Shown: positions 46,049 to 53,402 of the stretch, one piece after another
Numbering within the stretch: position 1 is the first letter of the stretch
Layout: every line of letters starts with the position of its first letter
DNA from: Bacillota bacterium
GTDB taxonomy: Bacteria > Bacillota > Clostridia > Oscillospirales > Oscillospiraceae
Reading direction: 5' to 3'
DNA length: 64,000 nucleotides
Assembly: GCA_021770445.1 (NCBI GenBank)
Contig: JAETQY010000008.1
Coordinates: forward strand, 62,001 to 126,000
Translations under genes and position numbers: made by a program
The notes under the pieces: model-generated
Databases searched by the model: none
What the model was told of the DNA's origin: nothing
Seen by the model: only the letters and a program-made list of their open reading frames with translations

Positions 46049-46125
46049 CGGGCTGTAAGCCCGACTGTTTGTGTCTCGAGTCGGAGGGCCGATTCCCCCT
46101 GTCAGGGGGAAATGGCCGCAGGCCA
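46049..46125. repeat. Palindrome cluster between miaA and hfq
   Basis: Three perfect hairpins in the 228-bp gap: CGGGCT/AGCCCG (46049-46063), TTCCCCCT/AGGGGGAA (46093-46111) and TGGCC/GGCCA (46113-46125). Looks like a dispersed repeat unit. The remaining bases hold nothing recognisable. Confidence 0.55.
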
Positions 46126-46192
46126 AAAGGGGTAGGGTCCCGCGCGTCGCGAACAGGCGGAGCTTGATATCACCCGCCCTTGAGTGCTGCTA

Positions 46193-47134
46193 TCATATAC
46201 CAAATTCTTCCAGATATGCTGTCGAACGCTGTAATACGTCCGCAAAATTCGGGACAGGCCCCCACAGAAGCCATTTGGCCTCCGGGTTGTGCCGAAACCA
46301 GGTGCGCTGACGCTTGGCGTACTGCCGGGAGCGCAGCTTTATCTGGGCGGCGGCGTCCGCCGCCGCCGCGTCTCCGGAGATGACAGGAACCAGCTCCTTG
46401 TAGCCGATGGCCTGCATGGCGGTGCACCGCTCGGGCACTCCGCTGTCCAGAAGAGCCCGGACCTCCTCCACCAGCCCCCGTTCCATCATCTCGTCCACCC
46501 GCCTGTCGATGCGCGCCCACATATCCTCCCGGCGCTCATAGTCCAGGGTGAGGGTGAGGGCGTCGTACCGTGGCGGAAGGGCTTTGGTCTCCTCGTTGTG
46601 CCGGGTGATGGTCCTGCCGGTGGTCAGCCACACCTCCAGCGCCCGGACGATCCGCTTGGCGTCGTTGGGGTGGAGGCGGGCGGCGGCGTCAGGGTCCACC
46701 CGGGCCAGCTCCCGGAGAAGGGCCTCGCCCCCCTCCCGGACGTACCGCTCCTCCAGCTCCGCCCGGAGGGGGCTGGCCTCGTCGAAGGCGGCGAAGGTCC
46801 GGCCGGAGAGCAGGGAGTCGATGTACAGCCCCGTCCCCCCGGCCAGAATGGGCAGCTTTCCCCGGGAGAGCACGTCCTCCACACAGGTGGCCGCCATGTC
46901 CACGTACCGGGCGGCGGAGAAATCCTCCTCCGGGCCGGCCACGTCGATCATGTGGTGGGGGACGCCTCCCATCTCTTCCGGGGTGGGCTTGGCGGTGCCG
47001 ATGTCCATGTGGCGGTAGATCTGCATGGAGTCGGCGGACACCACCTCGCCGTTATGGCGCTTGGCCAGCTCCACCGCCAGCGCCGTTTTGCCCGAGGCCG
47101 TGGGGCCAGAGATGACCAGGATCTTGGGGGGCAT
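46193..47134 (-). CDS. miaA: tRNA dimethylallyltransferase MiaA
   Basis: A 313-aa isopentenyl transferase that adds dimethylallyl to A37 of tRNAs reading UNN codons. It shows P-loop VISGPTASGKTALA, SADSMQIYRHMDIGTAKP, VPHHMIDV and RSRQYAKRQRTWFRHNPEAK. Its product is the substrate of MiaB, encoded 6 kb away on the same strand. Confidence 0.97.
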   Translation of the reverse strand: MPPKILVISGPTASGKTALAVELAKRHNGEVVSADSMQIYRHMDIGTAKPTPEEMGGVPHHMIDVAGPEEDFSAARYVDMAATCVEDVLSRGKLPILAGGTGLYIDSLLSGRTFAAFDEASPLRAELEERYVREGGEALLRELARVDPDAAARLHPNDAKRIVRALEVWLTTGRTITRHNEETKALPPRYDALTLTLDYERREDMWARIDRRVDEMMERGLVEEVRALLDSGVPERCTAMQAIGYKELVPVISGDAAAADAAAQIKLRSRQYAKRQRTWFRHNPEAKWLLWGPVPNFADVLQRSTAYLEEFGI

Positions 47135-47146
47135 AGTCTCGCCTCC

Positions 47147-47175
47147 TTGCGGATATTGTCGAAATATGGTACACT
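47147..47175 (+). promoter_or_regulatory. Predicted promoter of the small membrane-peptide gene
   Basis: -35 TTGCGG (47147-47152), 17-bp spacer, -10 TACACT (47170-47175), pointing to the small ORF at 47234. Weak hexamers. Confidence 0.45.
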
Positions 47176-47233
47176 TGCGGTGCCGTCCTTTACCCTCTCC
47201 TGTTTCCTGTTAAGGGGAAAGGAGGTGAGCCCT

Positions 47234-47329
47234 TTGGAAACGTTCGTCAATTTCATCGTGTCCATTCTTACAAATGTGATCGGTTTTTACGTTTGTAAGT
47301 GGTTAGATGGACATACCAAGGGACGGTAG
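47234..47329 (+). CDS. 31-aa hydrophobic peptide, type I toxin-like
   Basis: A TTG-initiated ORF behind a strong AAAGGAGGTGA with 4-nt spacing. The peptide is METFVNFIVSILTNVIGFYV followed by a charged tail (CKWLDGHTKGR): one TM helix and a short basic end. It is immediately followed by a 14-bp terminator hairpin, so promoter, RBS, ORF and terminator form an independent unit. The shape resembles type I toxin or small membrane regulatory peptides. Function not proven; no antisense RNA was identified. Confidence 0.6.
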   Translation: METFVNFIVSILTNVIGFYVCKWLDGHTKGR

Positions 47330-47336
47330 GCAATAA

Positions 47337-47380
47337 AGCCCCCCGGAGAGGTAGCATCTCTCCGGGGGGCTGCCTTTGTG
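47337..47380 (+). terminator. Terminator after the 31-aa peptide gene
   Basis: A 14-bp perfect stem AGCCCCCCGGAGAG / CTCTCCGGGGGGCT (47337-47350, 47358-47371), 7-nt loop, then GCCTTTGTG with a short T-run. Confidence 0.75.
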
Positions 47381-47472
47381 AGGCCCTTGAAAATCCTCGT
47401 TCGTCATGATCGGCTAATCTTATTATAGCACAGCCATTACACAATATGCAAGGGGTCCGGAGAGGTTTTTAT

Positions 47473-47715
47473 TCAGTTTTTCTTCCGCTTATGGGGCTTG
47501 GGGTCGTCTGTGAGCCCCAGCAGGTAGTCGGCGGAGACCTTGTAGTGCTGGCAGATCAGCGCAAGTTTTGGAAGTGTGGTCCCCTTTTTGCCGTTTTCCA
47601 TTTCGCTGATTTGTGTAACAGACACATCCAGGGCTTTGGCAAGGTCTGGCTGCTTTTCTCCGCGGGCAGTCCGAATTTCCAACAGCCGCATTCCAAATAA
47701 ATTATGGTCAAACAT
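47473..47715 (-). CDS. XRE-family repressor-like protein 1
   Basis: An 80-aa single-domain Cro/CI HTH protein (LLEIRTARGEKQPDLAKALD, then VSVTQISEMENGKKGTTLPK) ending in a Lys/Arg-rich tail. The start at 47715 follows GGGGGAAAACT. Divergent from the 83-aa protein gene at 47796, with an 11-bp inverted-repeat operator between them. Paralogous to the XRE protein at 50037-50282, with the same LALICQHYKVSADYLLGL-type end of domain. Confidence 0.88.
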   Translation of the reverse strand: MFDHNLFGMRLLEIRTARGEKQPDLAKALDVSVTQISEMENGKKGTTLPKLALICQHYKVSADYLLGLTDDPKPHKRKKN

Positions 47716-47726
47716 AGTTTTCCCCC

Positions 47727-47780
47727 TTGACAGCTTTGCTATTAGTGGATATAATATACTTTGCGAATGGCAAAGTATAT
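47727..47780 (+). promoter_or_regulatory. Divergent promoter with 11-bp palindromic operator (module 1)
   Basis: Perfect consensus sigma-A promoter: TTGACA (47727-47732), 17 bp, TATAAT (47750-47755). The inverted repeat ATATACTTTGC / GCAAAGTATAT (47754-47764, 47770-47780) overlaps the -10 and start site, where a bound repressor would block transcription. The -35 lies against the XRE RBS on the other strand (CCCCCTTGACA). Confidence 0.82.
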
Positions 47781-47795
47781 GTTGGAGGTGCACAT

Positions 47796-48047
47796 ATGGA
47801 AAATCTGCTCTATCAAATATACAGCGGCGAGTACGATTTTACCCCGGAGCGGGACGAAAAACAACGGGAGCTGTACAAAAAGCTCTGCGCGGAGTGGGAC
47901 AAGGTACAGCGCATGTTCGGGGACGAATTTACAGACCGAGTATTTGAGCTGGAGGGCGAGCTAGAGGACCGGCGGTCCTTTCAATATTACCGGGCGGGCT
48001 TCCGCCTGGGGGTCCGGCTCATGCTAGAGGCCGTCACGCCCGCTTGA
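47796..48047 (+). CDS. Small acidic DUF6809-like protein 1
   Basis: An 83-aa soluble protein with no TM segment: MENLLYQIYSGEYDFTPERD, LYKKLCAEWDKVQRMFGDEF and FRLGVRLMLEAVTPA. GGAGG precedes the ATG at 47796. About two-thirds identical by eye to the protein at 50370-50618. Such proteins recur in gut Clostridia next to XRE genes; function unknown. Its 3' end overlaps the convergent mutL 3' end by 14 bp. Confidence 0.8.
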   Translation: MENLLYQIYSGEYDFTPERDEKQRELYKKLCAEWDKVQRMFGDEFTDRVFELEGELEDRRSFQYYRAGFRLGVRLMLEAVTPA

Positions 48048-50040
48048 ATTGCTTCTCCAGCTCCTTCCGGGTCAGCGTAATCGCCACCGGCCGGCCGTGG
48101 GGGCAGTATTTCACCTGCCCGGACATGACGGCGGCCGCCACCCGCTCCAGCTCCTGGGGGGCGGAGTGCCACCCGCCCTTGATGGCCGCCTTGCAGGCCA
48201 TGGTGTGGAGCAGCTCGTCCCGGGCGGCGGCGGGGTCGGCGGAGCCGGTGGACAGTAGCCGCCGGGCCAGCTCCTCCAGGGCGGCGGGGATGTCGGCGGC
48301 GTCCAGGTAGTCGGGGGCCCGGCGCACCGCCAGATCCGCCCCCAGCTCGTCCGCCTCAAAGCCGAACTCCTCCAGCAGCGCCCGGTGGTCCAGCAGGGCC
48401 TCCCGCTCCGGAGGGGACAGCCGGCACACCGCCGGGGTGAGCAGAACCTGGGACATGGGGTCGTACCCTGCGGCCTTCATACGGTCGAAGTTCATCCGCT
48501 CGTGGGCGGCGTGCTTGTCGATGAGGTACACCGTCTCTCCCTGCTCCACGATGATGTAGGTGTTCAGCACCTCCCCGGCCAGGCGCCAGGGCTGTTCCGG
48601 GGGGAGCGTGTCTGTAGGGGCTTCGGTTTGGGCGGCGGACCTCATCCGCCCCAGTGTGTTCACTGGGGCACCTTCCCCTAAAGGGGAAGGCTTTGAAGGT
48701 GCATCTCTTTTGCCTTCCCCTTTAGGGGAAGGTGGCATCGCCGGAGGCGATGACGGATGAGGCGTCGGCGGCGTATAAGTGCTGTCGTGGACCCGGACGA
48801 CGGTGGGGGTGAGGAGCGTCTGGGGACGGACGGGTTCCGTTCTTGCGGGGGGCGTGCCGATCCGCAGTTGGTTTTCTGTCACCGTGTCCTGCTTGCGCAC
48901 CTCGTCCTCGCAAACTCCGCTCCGCTCCATTTGGCTTTCGCCAAATATCCGCTTCGTTCCGTTGCTCGTCCTCTCCCCAACGGAGCCGCTTCGCTGGGCT
49001 CCGTTGGGGGCCCCGTTCAGCACCGCCTGGGGGTGGGAGGTGTCCCCCTCCAGGGCGGACAGGACGGCGTGGTACACTGCCGAAAAGACGGCCCGTTCGC
49101 CGCCGAATTTCACCTCGGTTTTGGCGGGGTGGACGTTTACGTCCACCGCGTTCAGCTTGGTCTGGAGGTGGAGGACACAGCCCGGGAACTTGCCCACCAT
49201 CCTCTGATTTTTGTAGGCCTCCTCCAGGGCGGCCATCATCAGGGGGGACTTCACCTGCCGGCCGTTGACAAAGAAGAACTGCCAGCTCCGGCTGGCCCGG
49301 CAGCAGGCGGGCATGGACACAAACCCGGTGACGGACATGTCCTCCCCGGCGGCCTTTACCTCCCGGAAGCCCAGGGCCAGCTCCCGGCCCAGCACGGCGT
49401 ATACGGCGGACTTGAGCTGTCCGTCCCCGGGGGTGAGCAGCTCCTGCTTGCCGTCCCGGATGAATTTTACGCTGACCTCCGGGTGGGACAGGGCCACCCG
49501 CTGGACCACGGCAAAGACGGCGGCGCCCTCGGCGGCGTCTTTTTTCATGAATTTCAGCCGGGCGGGGGTGTTGAAGAACAGGTCCCGAACCACCATGGTG
49601 GTGCCCAGGGGACAGCCCGCCTCCTCAAGTTCGCCGGGGGTCCCCCCCTCCAGGGCCAGGGAGGCCCCCAGCTCAGAATCGGCCGTCCGGGTGAGCACTT
49701 CGATCCGGGACACCGCGGCGATGGCCGCCAGGGCCTCCCCCCGGAAGCCCAGGGTGCCGATGGCCTCCAGGTCGTACTCGGTGCGCAGCTTGCTGGTGGC
49801 GTGGCGGAGGAAGGCGGTTTTTAATTCATTCGCCGGAATGCCCTTGCCGTCGTCGGTTACCCGGAGGAAGGTCAGCCCGCCGTGGCTGATCTCCACCGTC
49901 ACGGCGGAGGCCCCGGCGTCGATGGCGTTCTCCATCAGCTCCTTGGCCACGGAGGCGGGCCGCTCCACCACCTCGCCGGCGGCGATCAGGTCGGCCACAT
50001 GGGGGTCTAACACTTGAATGTTGGGCATAGATGCGCTCAC
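48034..50040 (-). CDS. mutL: DNA mismatch repair protein MutL with repeat-bearing linker
   Basis: A 668-aa protein. The GHKL ATPase N-domain (AAGEVVERPASVAKELMENA, GFRGEALAAIAAVSRIEVLT) covers about residues 1-330. The C-terminal endonuclease/dimer domain (about 480-668) has IDKHAAHERMNFDRM, a variant of DQHAxxExxxxE with Asp at the last position, plus TMACKAAIKGG and CPHGRP. The linker holds two in-frame palindromic repeats (residues about 342-383 and 426-467). The GTG at 50040 overlaps the XRE2 stop (GTGA); the ATG at 50028 is an alternative start. Confidence 0.95.
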   Translation of the reverse strand: MSASMPNIQVLDPHVADLIAAGEVVERPASVAKELMENAIDAGASAVTVEISHGGLTFLRVTDDGKGIPANELKTAFLRHATSKLRTEYDLEAIGTLGFRGEALAAIAAVSRIEVLTRTADSELGASLALEGGTPGELEEAGCPLGTTMVVRDLFFNTPARLKFMKKDAAEGAAVFAVVQRVALSHPEVSVKFIRDGKQELLTPGDGQLKSAVYAVLGRELALGFREVKAAGEDMSVTGFVSMPACCRASRSWQFFFVNGRQVKSPLMMAALEEAYKNQRMVGKFPGCVLHLQTKLNAVDVNVHPAKTEVKFGGERAVFSAVYHAVLSALEGDTSHPQAVLNGAPNGAQRSGSVGERTSNGTKRIFGESQMERSGVCEDEVRKQDTVTENQLRIGTPPARTEPVRPQTLLTPTVVRVHDSTYTPPTPHPSSPPAMPPSPKGEGKRDAPSKPSPLGEGAPVNTLGRMRSAAQTEAPTDTLPPEQPWRLAGEVLNTYIIVEQGETVYLIDKHAAHERMNFDRMKAAGYDPMSQVLLTPAVCRLSPPEREALLDHRALLEEFGFEADELGADLAVRRAPDYLDAADIPAALEELARRLLSTGSADPAAARDELLHTMACKAAIKGGWHSAPQELERVAAAVMSGQVKYCPHGRPVAITLTRKELEKQFKRA
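48640..48762. repeat. Family A palindromic repeat inside mutL
   Basis: A 123-bp segment (41 codons, so frame-neutral) bounded by CCTCATCC (48640-48647) and GGATGAGG (48755-48762), with internal arms CCTTCCCCTAAAGGGGAAGG and CCTTCCCCTTTAGGGGAAGG. Translated it gives the low-complexity PPSPKGEGKRDAPSKPSPLG. Related copies are at 28039-28176 and 50644-50744. Confidence 0.85.
48890..49015. repeat. Family B palindromic repeat inside mutL
   Basis: Contains a small hairpin ATTTGGCTTTCGCCAAAT and the diagnostic 13-bp stem CCCCAACGGAGCC / GGCTCCGTTGGGG (48975-48987, 48997-49009) with 9-nt loop GCTTCGCTG. Same stem length, loop length and loop consensus as the 25.6-kb copy, but a different stem sequence. 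Outer limits are approximate. Confidence 0.75.
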
Positions 50041-50282
50041 TTTCTCTTTGGTTTTAAGCGGGTCTGAGGGTTGTCCACCAGGCCCAGGAGGTAGTCGGAG
50101 GAAACCTGGTAATGCTCGCAGATCAGGGCAATACGTTCAGCAGAGGTGGTACGGTTGCCTCGTTCGATCTCGCTGATATGCCCCTTTCCCACATCCAGCA
50201 GCTCGGCCAGGTCCTTTTGTGTCTCATTGTGCTGTTTTCGGAGCTGCAAAATGCGCTGGCCGAAAAGCTCCTTTGAAAACAT
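50037..50282 (-). CDS. XRE-family repressor-like protein 2
   Basis: An 81-aa single-domain HTH protein (ILQLRKQHNETQKDLAELLD, then VGKGHISEIERGNRTTSAER), paralogous to XRE1 at 47473. The start at 50282 is behind GGGGG. Its stop overlaps the mutL GTG (GTGA), so mutL translation is probably coupled to this repressor gene. Divergent from the 82-aa protein gene at 50370. Confidence 0.88.
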   Translation of the reverse strand: MFSKELFGQRILQLRKQHNETQKDLAELLDVGKGHISEIERGNRTTSAERIALICEHYQVSSDYLLGLVDNPQTRLKPKRK

Positions 50283-50294
50283 GATAATACCCCC

Positions 50295-50354
50295 TTGACA
50301 AGTCATCTAAAAAGGGACTATAATGGCTCCAAGAGGTACCTTTTTAGAGTACCT
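50295..50354 (+). promoter_or_regulatory. Divergent promoter and operator (module 2)
   Basis: -35 TTGACA (50295-50300), 18 bp, -10 TATAAT (50319-50324). Downstream, AGGTAC (50334-50339) and GTACCT (50349-50354) form an inverted pair around the transcript start. As in module 1, the -35 sits in CCCCTTGACA, the complement of the XRE2 RBS. Confidence 0.75.
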
Positions 50355-50369
50355 ATGCGGAGGTGCTGA

Positions 50370-50618
50370 ATGAAAGACATACTGCGTGAAATTTTCAACG
50401 ATGAATACGATATTACCCCGAAACGGGACAAAACACAACAGGAATTGGACGAAAAGCTCTGTGCTGAATGGGATAAGGTAGGGAAGATGTTCGGGGACAA
50501 ATTTATGGACCGTCTCTTCGAGCTGGAAGGAGAAAAGGAGGAGTGGCGGGCCTTTCACTATTATCGGGAGGGCTTCCGCCTGGGGGTCCGGCTGATGCTT
50601 GAGGCCCTTCAGGCTTGA
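50370..50618 (+). CDS. Small acidic DUF6809-like protein 2
   Basis: An 82-aa soluble protein (MKDILREIFNDEYDITPKRD, LDEKLCAEWDKVGKMFGDKF, FRLGVRLMLEALQA), clear paralogue of the 47796 protein. GGAGG precedes the ATG. No catalytic motif. Followed by a family A palindromic repeat. Confidence 0.8.
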   Translation: MKDILREIFNDEYDITPKRDKTQQELDEKLCAEWDKVGKMFGDKFMDRLFELEGEKEEWRAFHYYREGFRLGVRLMLEALQA

Positions 50619-50643
50619 GCCCCCGTCCCGCCCGCAGGCGGAA

Positions 50644-50744
50644 AAGCCTTCCCCTTTAGGGGAAGGTGCCCCCGAAGGGGGCGGATGAGGGCCTCATCAG
50701 TCACCGCCTTCGGCGGTGCCAGCTTCCCCTTCAAGGGAAGCCTT
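50644..50744. repeat. Family A palindromic repeat between DUF6809-like 2 and mutS
   Basis: Begins AAGCCTTCCCC and ends GGGAAGCCTTG, with inner motifs GGATGAGG / CCTCATC back to back and hairpins CCTTCCCCTTTAGGGGAAGG, GCCTTCGGCGG and CTTCCCCTTCAAGGGAAG. May act as a bidirectional terminator in this convergent gap. Confidence 0.8.
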
Positions 50745-50765
50745 GCGCTGCGGCGGGACGGGAGG

Positions 50766-53387
50766 TCATCCTCCGTTCAGGTCCTGCTTCAGCTCGGCCA
50801 GCAGGTTCAGCGCCTCGATGGGGGAGAGGATGTTTACGTCGGTCATCCGCAGCTTTTTGAGGACGGTCTGACCGCCGATGTCCCCCAGAGAGACCTGTTC
50901 CTCGGTGGAGGCGGGCGCCGGGGGAGCGGGATGCCAGTCCTGGCTCTCCAGCTCCTCCAGAATCTCTCTGGCCCGGCGGACCACCCGGTCGGGCACCCCG
51001 GCCAGCTTGGCCACCTCGACGCCGTAGCTCTGGTCGGCCCCGCCCCGGACGATCTTCCGCAGGAAGATCACGTCGCTGCCCCGCTTTTTGGCGGCGATGT
51101 TGTAGTTTTTCACCCCGGGGACGGTCCCCTCCAGGGCGGTGAGCTCGTGGTAGTGGGTGGCGAACAGGGTCTTGGCCCCCAGCCGCTTTTTGTCGGCGCA
51201 GTGCTCCAGCACCGCCCGAGCGATGGCCATGCCGTCGTAGGTGGAGGTCCCCCGGCCGATCTCGTCCAGGATGAGCAGGGACTTGCGGGTGGCGTTTTGG
51301 AGCAGGGCGGCCACCTCGGTCATCTCCACCATGAAGGTGGACTGGCCGGAGGCCAGGTCGTCGCTGGCCCCGATGCGGGTAAACACCCGATCCACCACCC
51401 CGATGCGGGCGGAGCGGGCGGGGACAAAGGAGCCCATCTGGGCCATGAGGACGATGAGGGCCACCTGGCGCATGTAGGTGGACTTGCCCGCCATGTTGGG
51501 GCCGGTGATGATGGCGGCCAGGTCGTCGCCCCCGTCCATGTGGGTGTCGTTGGGGACGAAGGGGGTCCCCTTGAGCACTTTTTCCACCACCGGGTGGCGG
51601 CCCTCTACGATGGTGAGGGTGTCCGAGTTGTCCACCTGGGGCATGCAGTAGTTGTTGGCGGCGGCCACCGCAGCGAAGGACTGGAGCACGTCCACCTGGG
51701 CCAGGGCGGCGGCGGTTTTCTGGATGCGGTCCACCTGAGCGCAGACAGCCTCCTTTAATTCACAGAAGAGCTGGTACTCCAGGGCGGTCACCTGGTCCTG
51801 GGCGGAGAGGATGGCGTGCTCCAGCTCCTTCAGCTCGGGGGAGATGTACCGCTCGGCGTTCACCGTGGTCTGCTTCCGGGTCCAGTGGTCGGGGACCAGC
51901 CCGGTCTGGGACTTGGCCACCTCAATGTAGTATCCGAACACCTTGTTGGAGGTGATCTTCATATTTTTGATGCCGGTCTGCTCCTTGGTTTTGACCTCCA
52001 TGTCGATGATGTGGCCGTTGGCGTTGGTGAGCAGGTCCCGCAGCTCGTCCACCTTGGCGTTATAGCCGGTACGGATGAAGTCCCCCTCCCGGACGGAGAA
52101 GGGCAGGGGACGTTCCTCCTCGTCCCGGAGGGCACTGTCCAGCAGGGTGCGCAGCTCGGGCAGGTCGTCCAGGCCCTCCCGCAGCTCCCGGAGGAGGGGG
52201 GAGGGGCAGTGGTCCAGCAAGTCCCGGATGTGGGGCAGCCGGCCCAGTCCGGCGGACAGGGCGGCCAGGTCCCGGGAGCCGGCGGAGCCGTAGACCACCC
52301 GGCCCACAAGCCGCTCCAGGTCGGTGACCTCCCGGAGAGCCAGGGAAAGCTCCTCCCGGGTGATGGCGTCCTCCACCAGGTCGGCCACCCCCTGCTGCCG
52401 CCGGGCGATCTGCACCGGGGAGAGGAGGGGCCGCTCCAGCCAGCCCCGGAGGAGCCGTCCGCCCATGGCGGTCTTGGTCCGGTCCAGCACCCACAGCAAA
52501 GAGCCCTTTTTCTCCTTGCCCCGCATGGTGGAGGTGAGCTCCAACGTCTGCCGGGCGGTGAGGTCCAGCTCCATGAACTGCCCGGCGGTGTAGTAGGTGA
52601 GGGCGGAGATGTGGCTCAGGTCGGTCTTCTGGGTCTCATACAGATAGGCCAGCAGCCCGCCGGCGGCTTGAATTGCTGCTGTGTCCTGGGGAGGGACGGC
52701 CGTAAGGCCGCTCTGAAACTGCTTCTCCGCCAGGGGCCGGGCCGCCCCGATGCGGAACCGGGCCTCGCCTCCGTTCTCGCACAGGCAGTCCAGCTTTTCC
52801 TTCAAAAAGGGGACCAGCCCGTCGGTGTTCCAGGCCCCCGAGGACAGCACCGCCTCGGCGGGGTGGAACCGGGCCAGCTCGTTCTGAAGGTGGCCCAGCC
52901 CCTCCTCATTGGCGGGGAAGGAGGAGGCGTACACCTCGCCGGTAGAGATGTCGCACAGGCACAGGCCGTAAGCCACAGAGTCGGCGTAGACGGAGCAGAT
53001 GTAATTGTTCTTGCTGTCCTCCAGCATGGCGGAGGAGATCACCGTCCCCGGCGTCACCACCCGGATGATGTCCCGGTCCACCAGACCCTTGGCCAGGGCC
53101 GGGTCCTCGGTCTGCTCGCAGATGGCGATCTTATAGCCCTTGGCGATGAGCCGGGCGATGTAGCTGTCGGCGGAGTGGTAGGGCACCCCGCACATGGGGG
53201 TGCGCTGGTCCGCCGGCTTGTTCCGGTCCCGGGTGGTGAGGGTCAGGTCCAGCTCCTTGGACACCAGCTTGGCGTCCTCGTTGAACATCTCGTAGAAGTC
53301 CCCCAGCCGGAAGAACAAGATACTGTCCGGAGTCTGGGCCTTGATGTCCAGATATTGCTGCATCATGGGGGTGGTGTCGGCGGGCAT
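50766..53387 (-). CDS. mutS: DNA mismatch repair protein MutS
   Basis: An 873-aa MutS, full length. The mismatch-binding N-domain has MMQQYLDIKAQTPDSILFFR with the F-x-E motif in GDFYEMF. The ATPase domain has ITGPNMAGKSTYMRQVAL, ILDEIGRGTSTYDGMAIA and TLFATHYHELTAL. The C-terminus is short after VRRAREILEELES. The ATG at 53387 has GAAGG upstream; miaB ends 16 bp before it on the same strand. Confidence 0.98.
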   Translation of the reverse strand: MPADTTPMMQQYLDIKAQTPDSILFFRLGDFYEMFNEDAKLVSKELDLTLTTRDRNKPADQRTPMCGVPYHSADSYIARLIAKGYKIAICEQTEDPALAKGLVDRDIIRVVTPGTVISSAMLEDSKNNYICSVYADSVAYGLCLCDISTGEVYASSFPANEEGLGHLQNELARFHPAEAVLSSGAWNTDGLVPFLKEKLDCLCENGGEARFRIGAARPLAEKQFQSGLTAVPPQDTAAIQAAGGLLAYLYETQKTDLSHISALTYYTAGQFMELDLTARQTLELTSTMRGKEKKGSLLWVLDRTKTAMGGRLLRGWLERPLLSPVQIARRQQGVADLVEDAITREELSLALREVTDLERLVGRVVYGSAGSRDLAALSAGLGRLPHIRDLLDHCPSPLLRELREGLDDLPELRTLLDSALRDEEERPLPFSVREGDFIRTGYNAKVDELRDLLTNANGHIIDMEVKTKEQTGIKNMKITSNKVFGYYIEVAKSQTGLVPDHWTRKQTTVNAERYISPELKELEHAILSAQDQVTALEYQLFCELKEAVCAQVDRIQKTAAALAQVDVLQSFAAVAAANNYCMPQVDNSDTLTIVEGRHPVVEKVLKGTPFVPNDTHMDGGDDLAAIITGPNMAGKSTYMRQVALIVLMAQMGSFVPARSARIGVVDRVFTRIGASDDLASGQSTFMVEMTEVAALLQNATRKSLLILDEIGRGTSTYDGMAIARAVLEHCADKKRLGAKTLFATHYHELTALEGTVPGVKNYNIAAKKRGSDVIFLRKIVRGGADQSYGVEVAKLAGVPDRVVRRAREILEELESQDWHPAPPAPASTEEQVSLGDIGGQTVLKKLRMTDVNILSPIEALNLLAELKQDLNGG

Positions 53388-53402
53388 GGGGGTACCTTCT
53401 TT

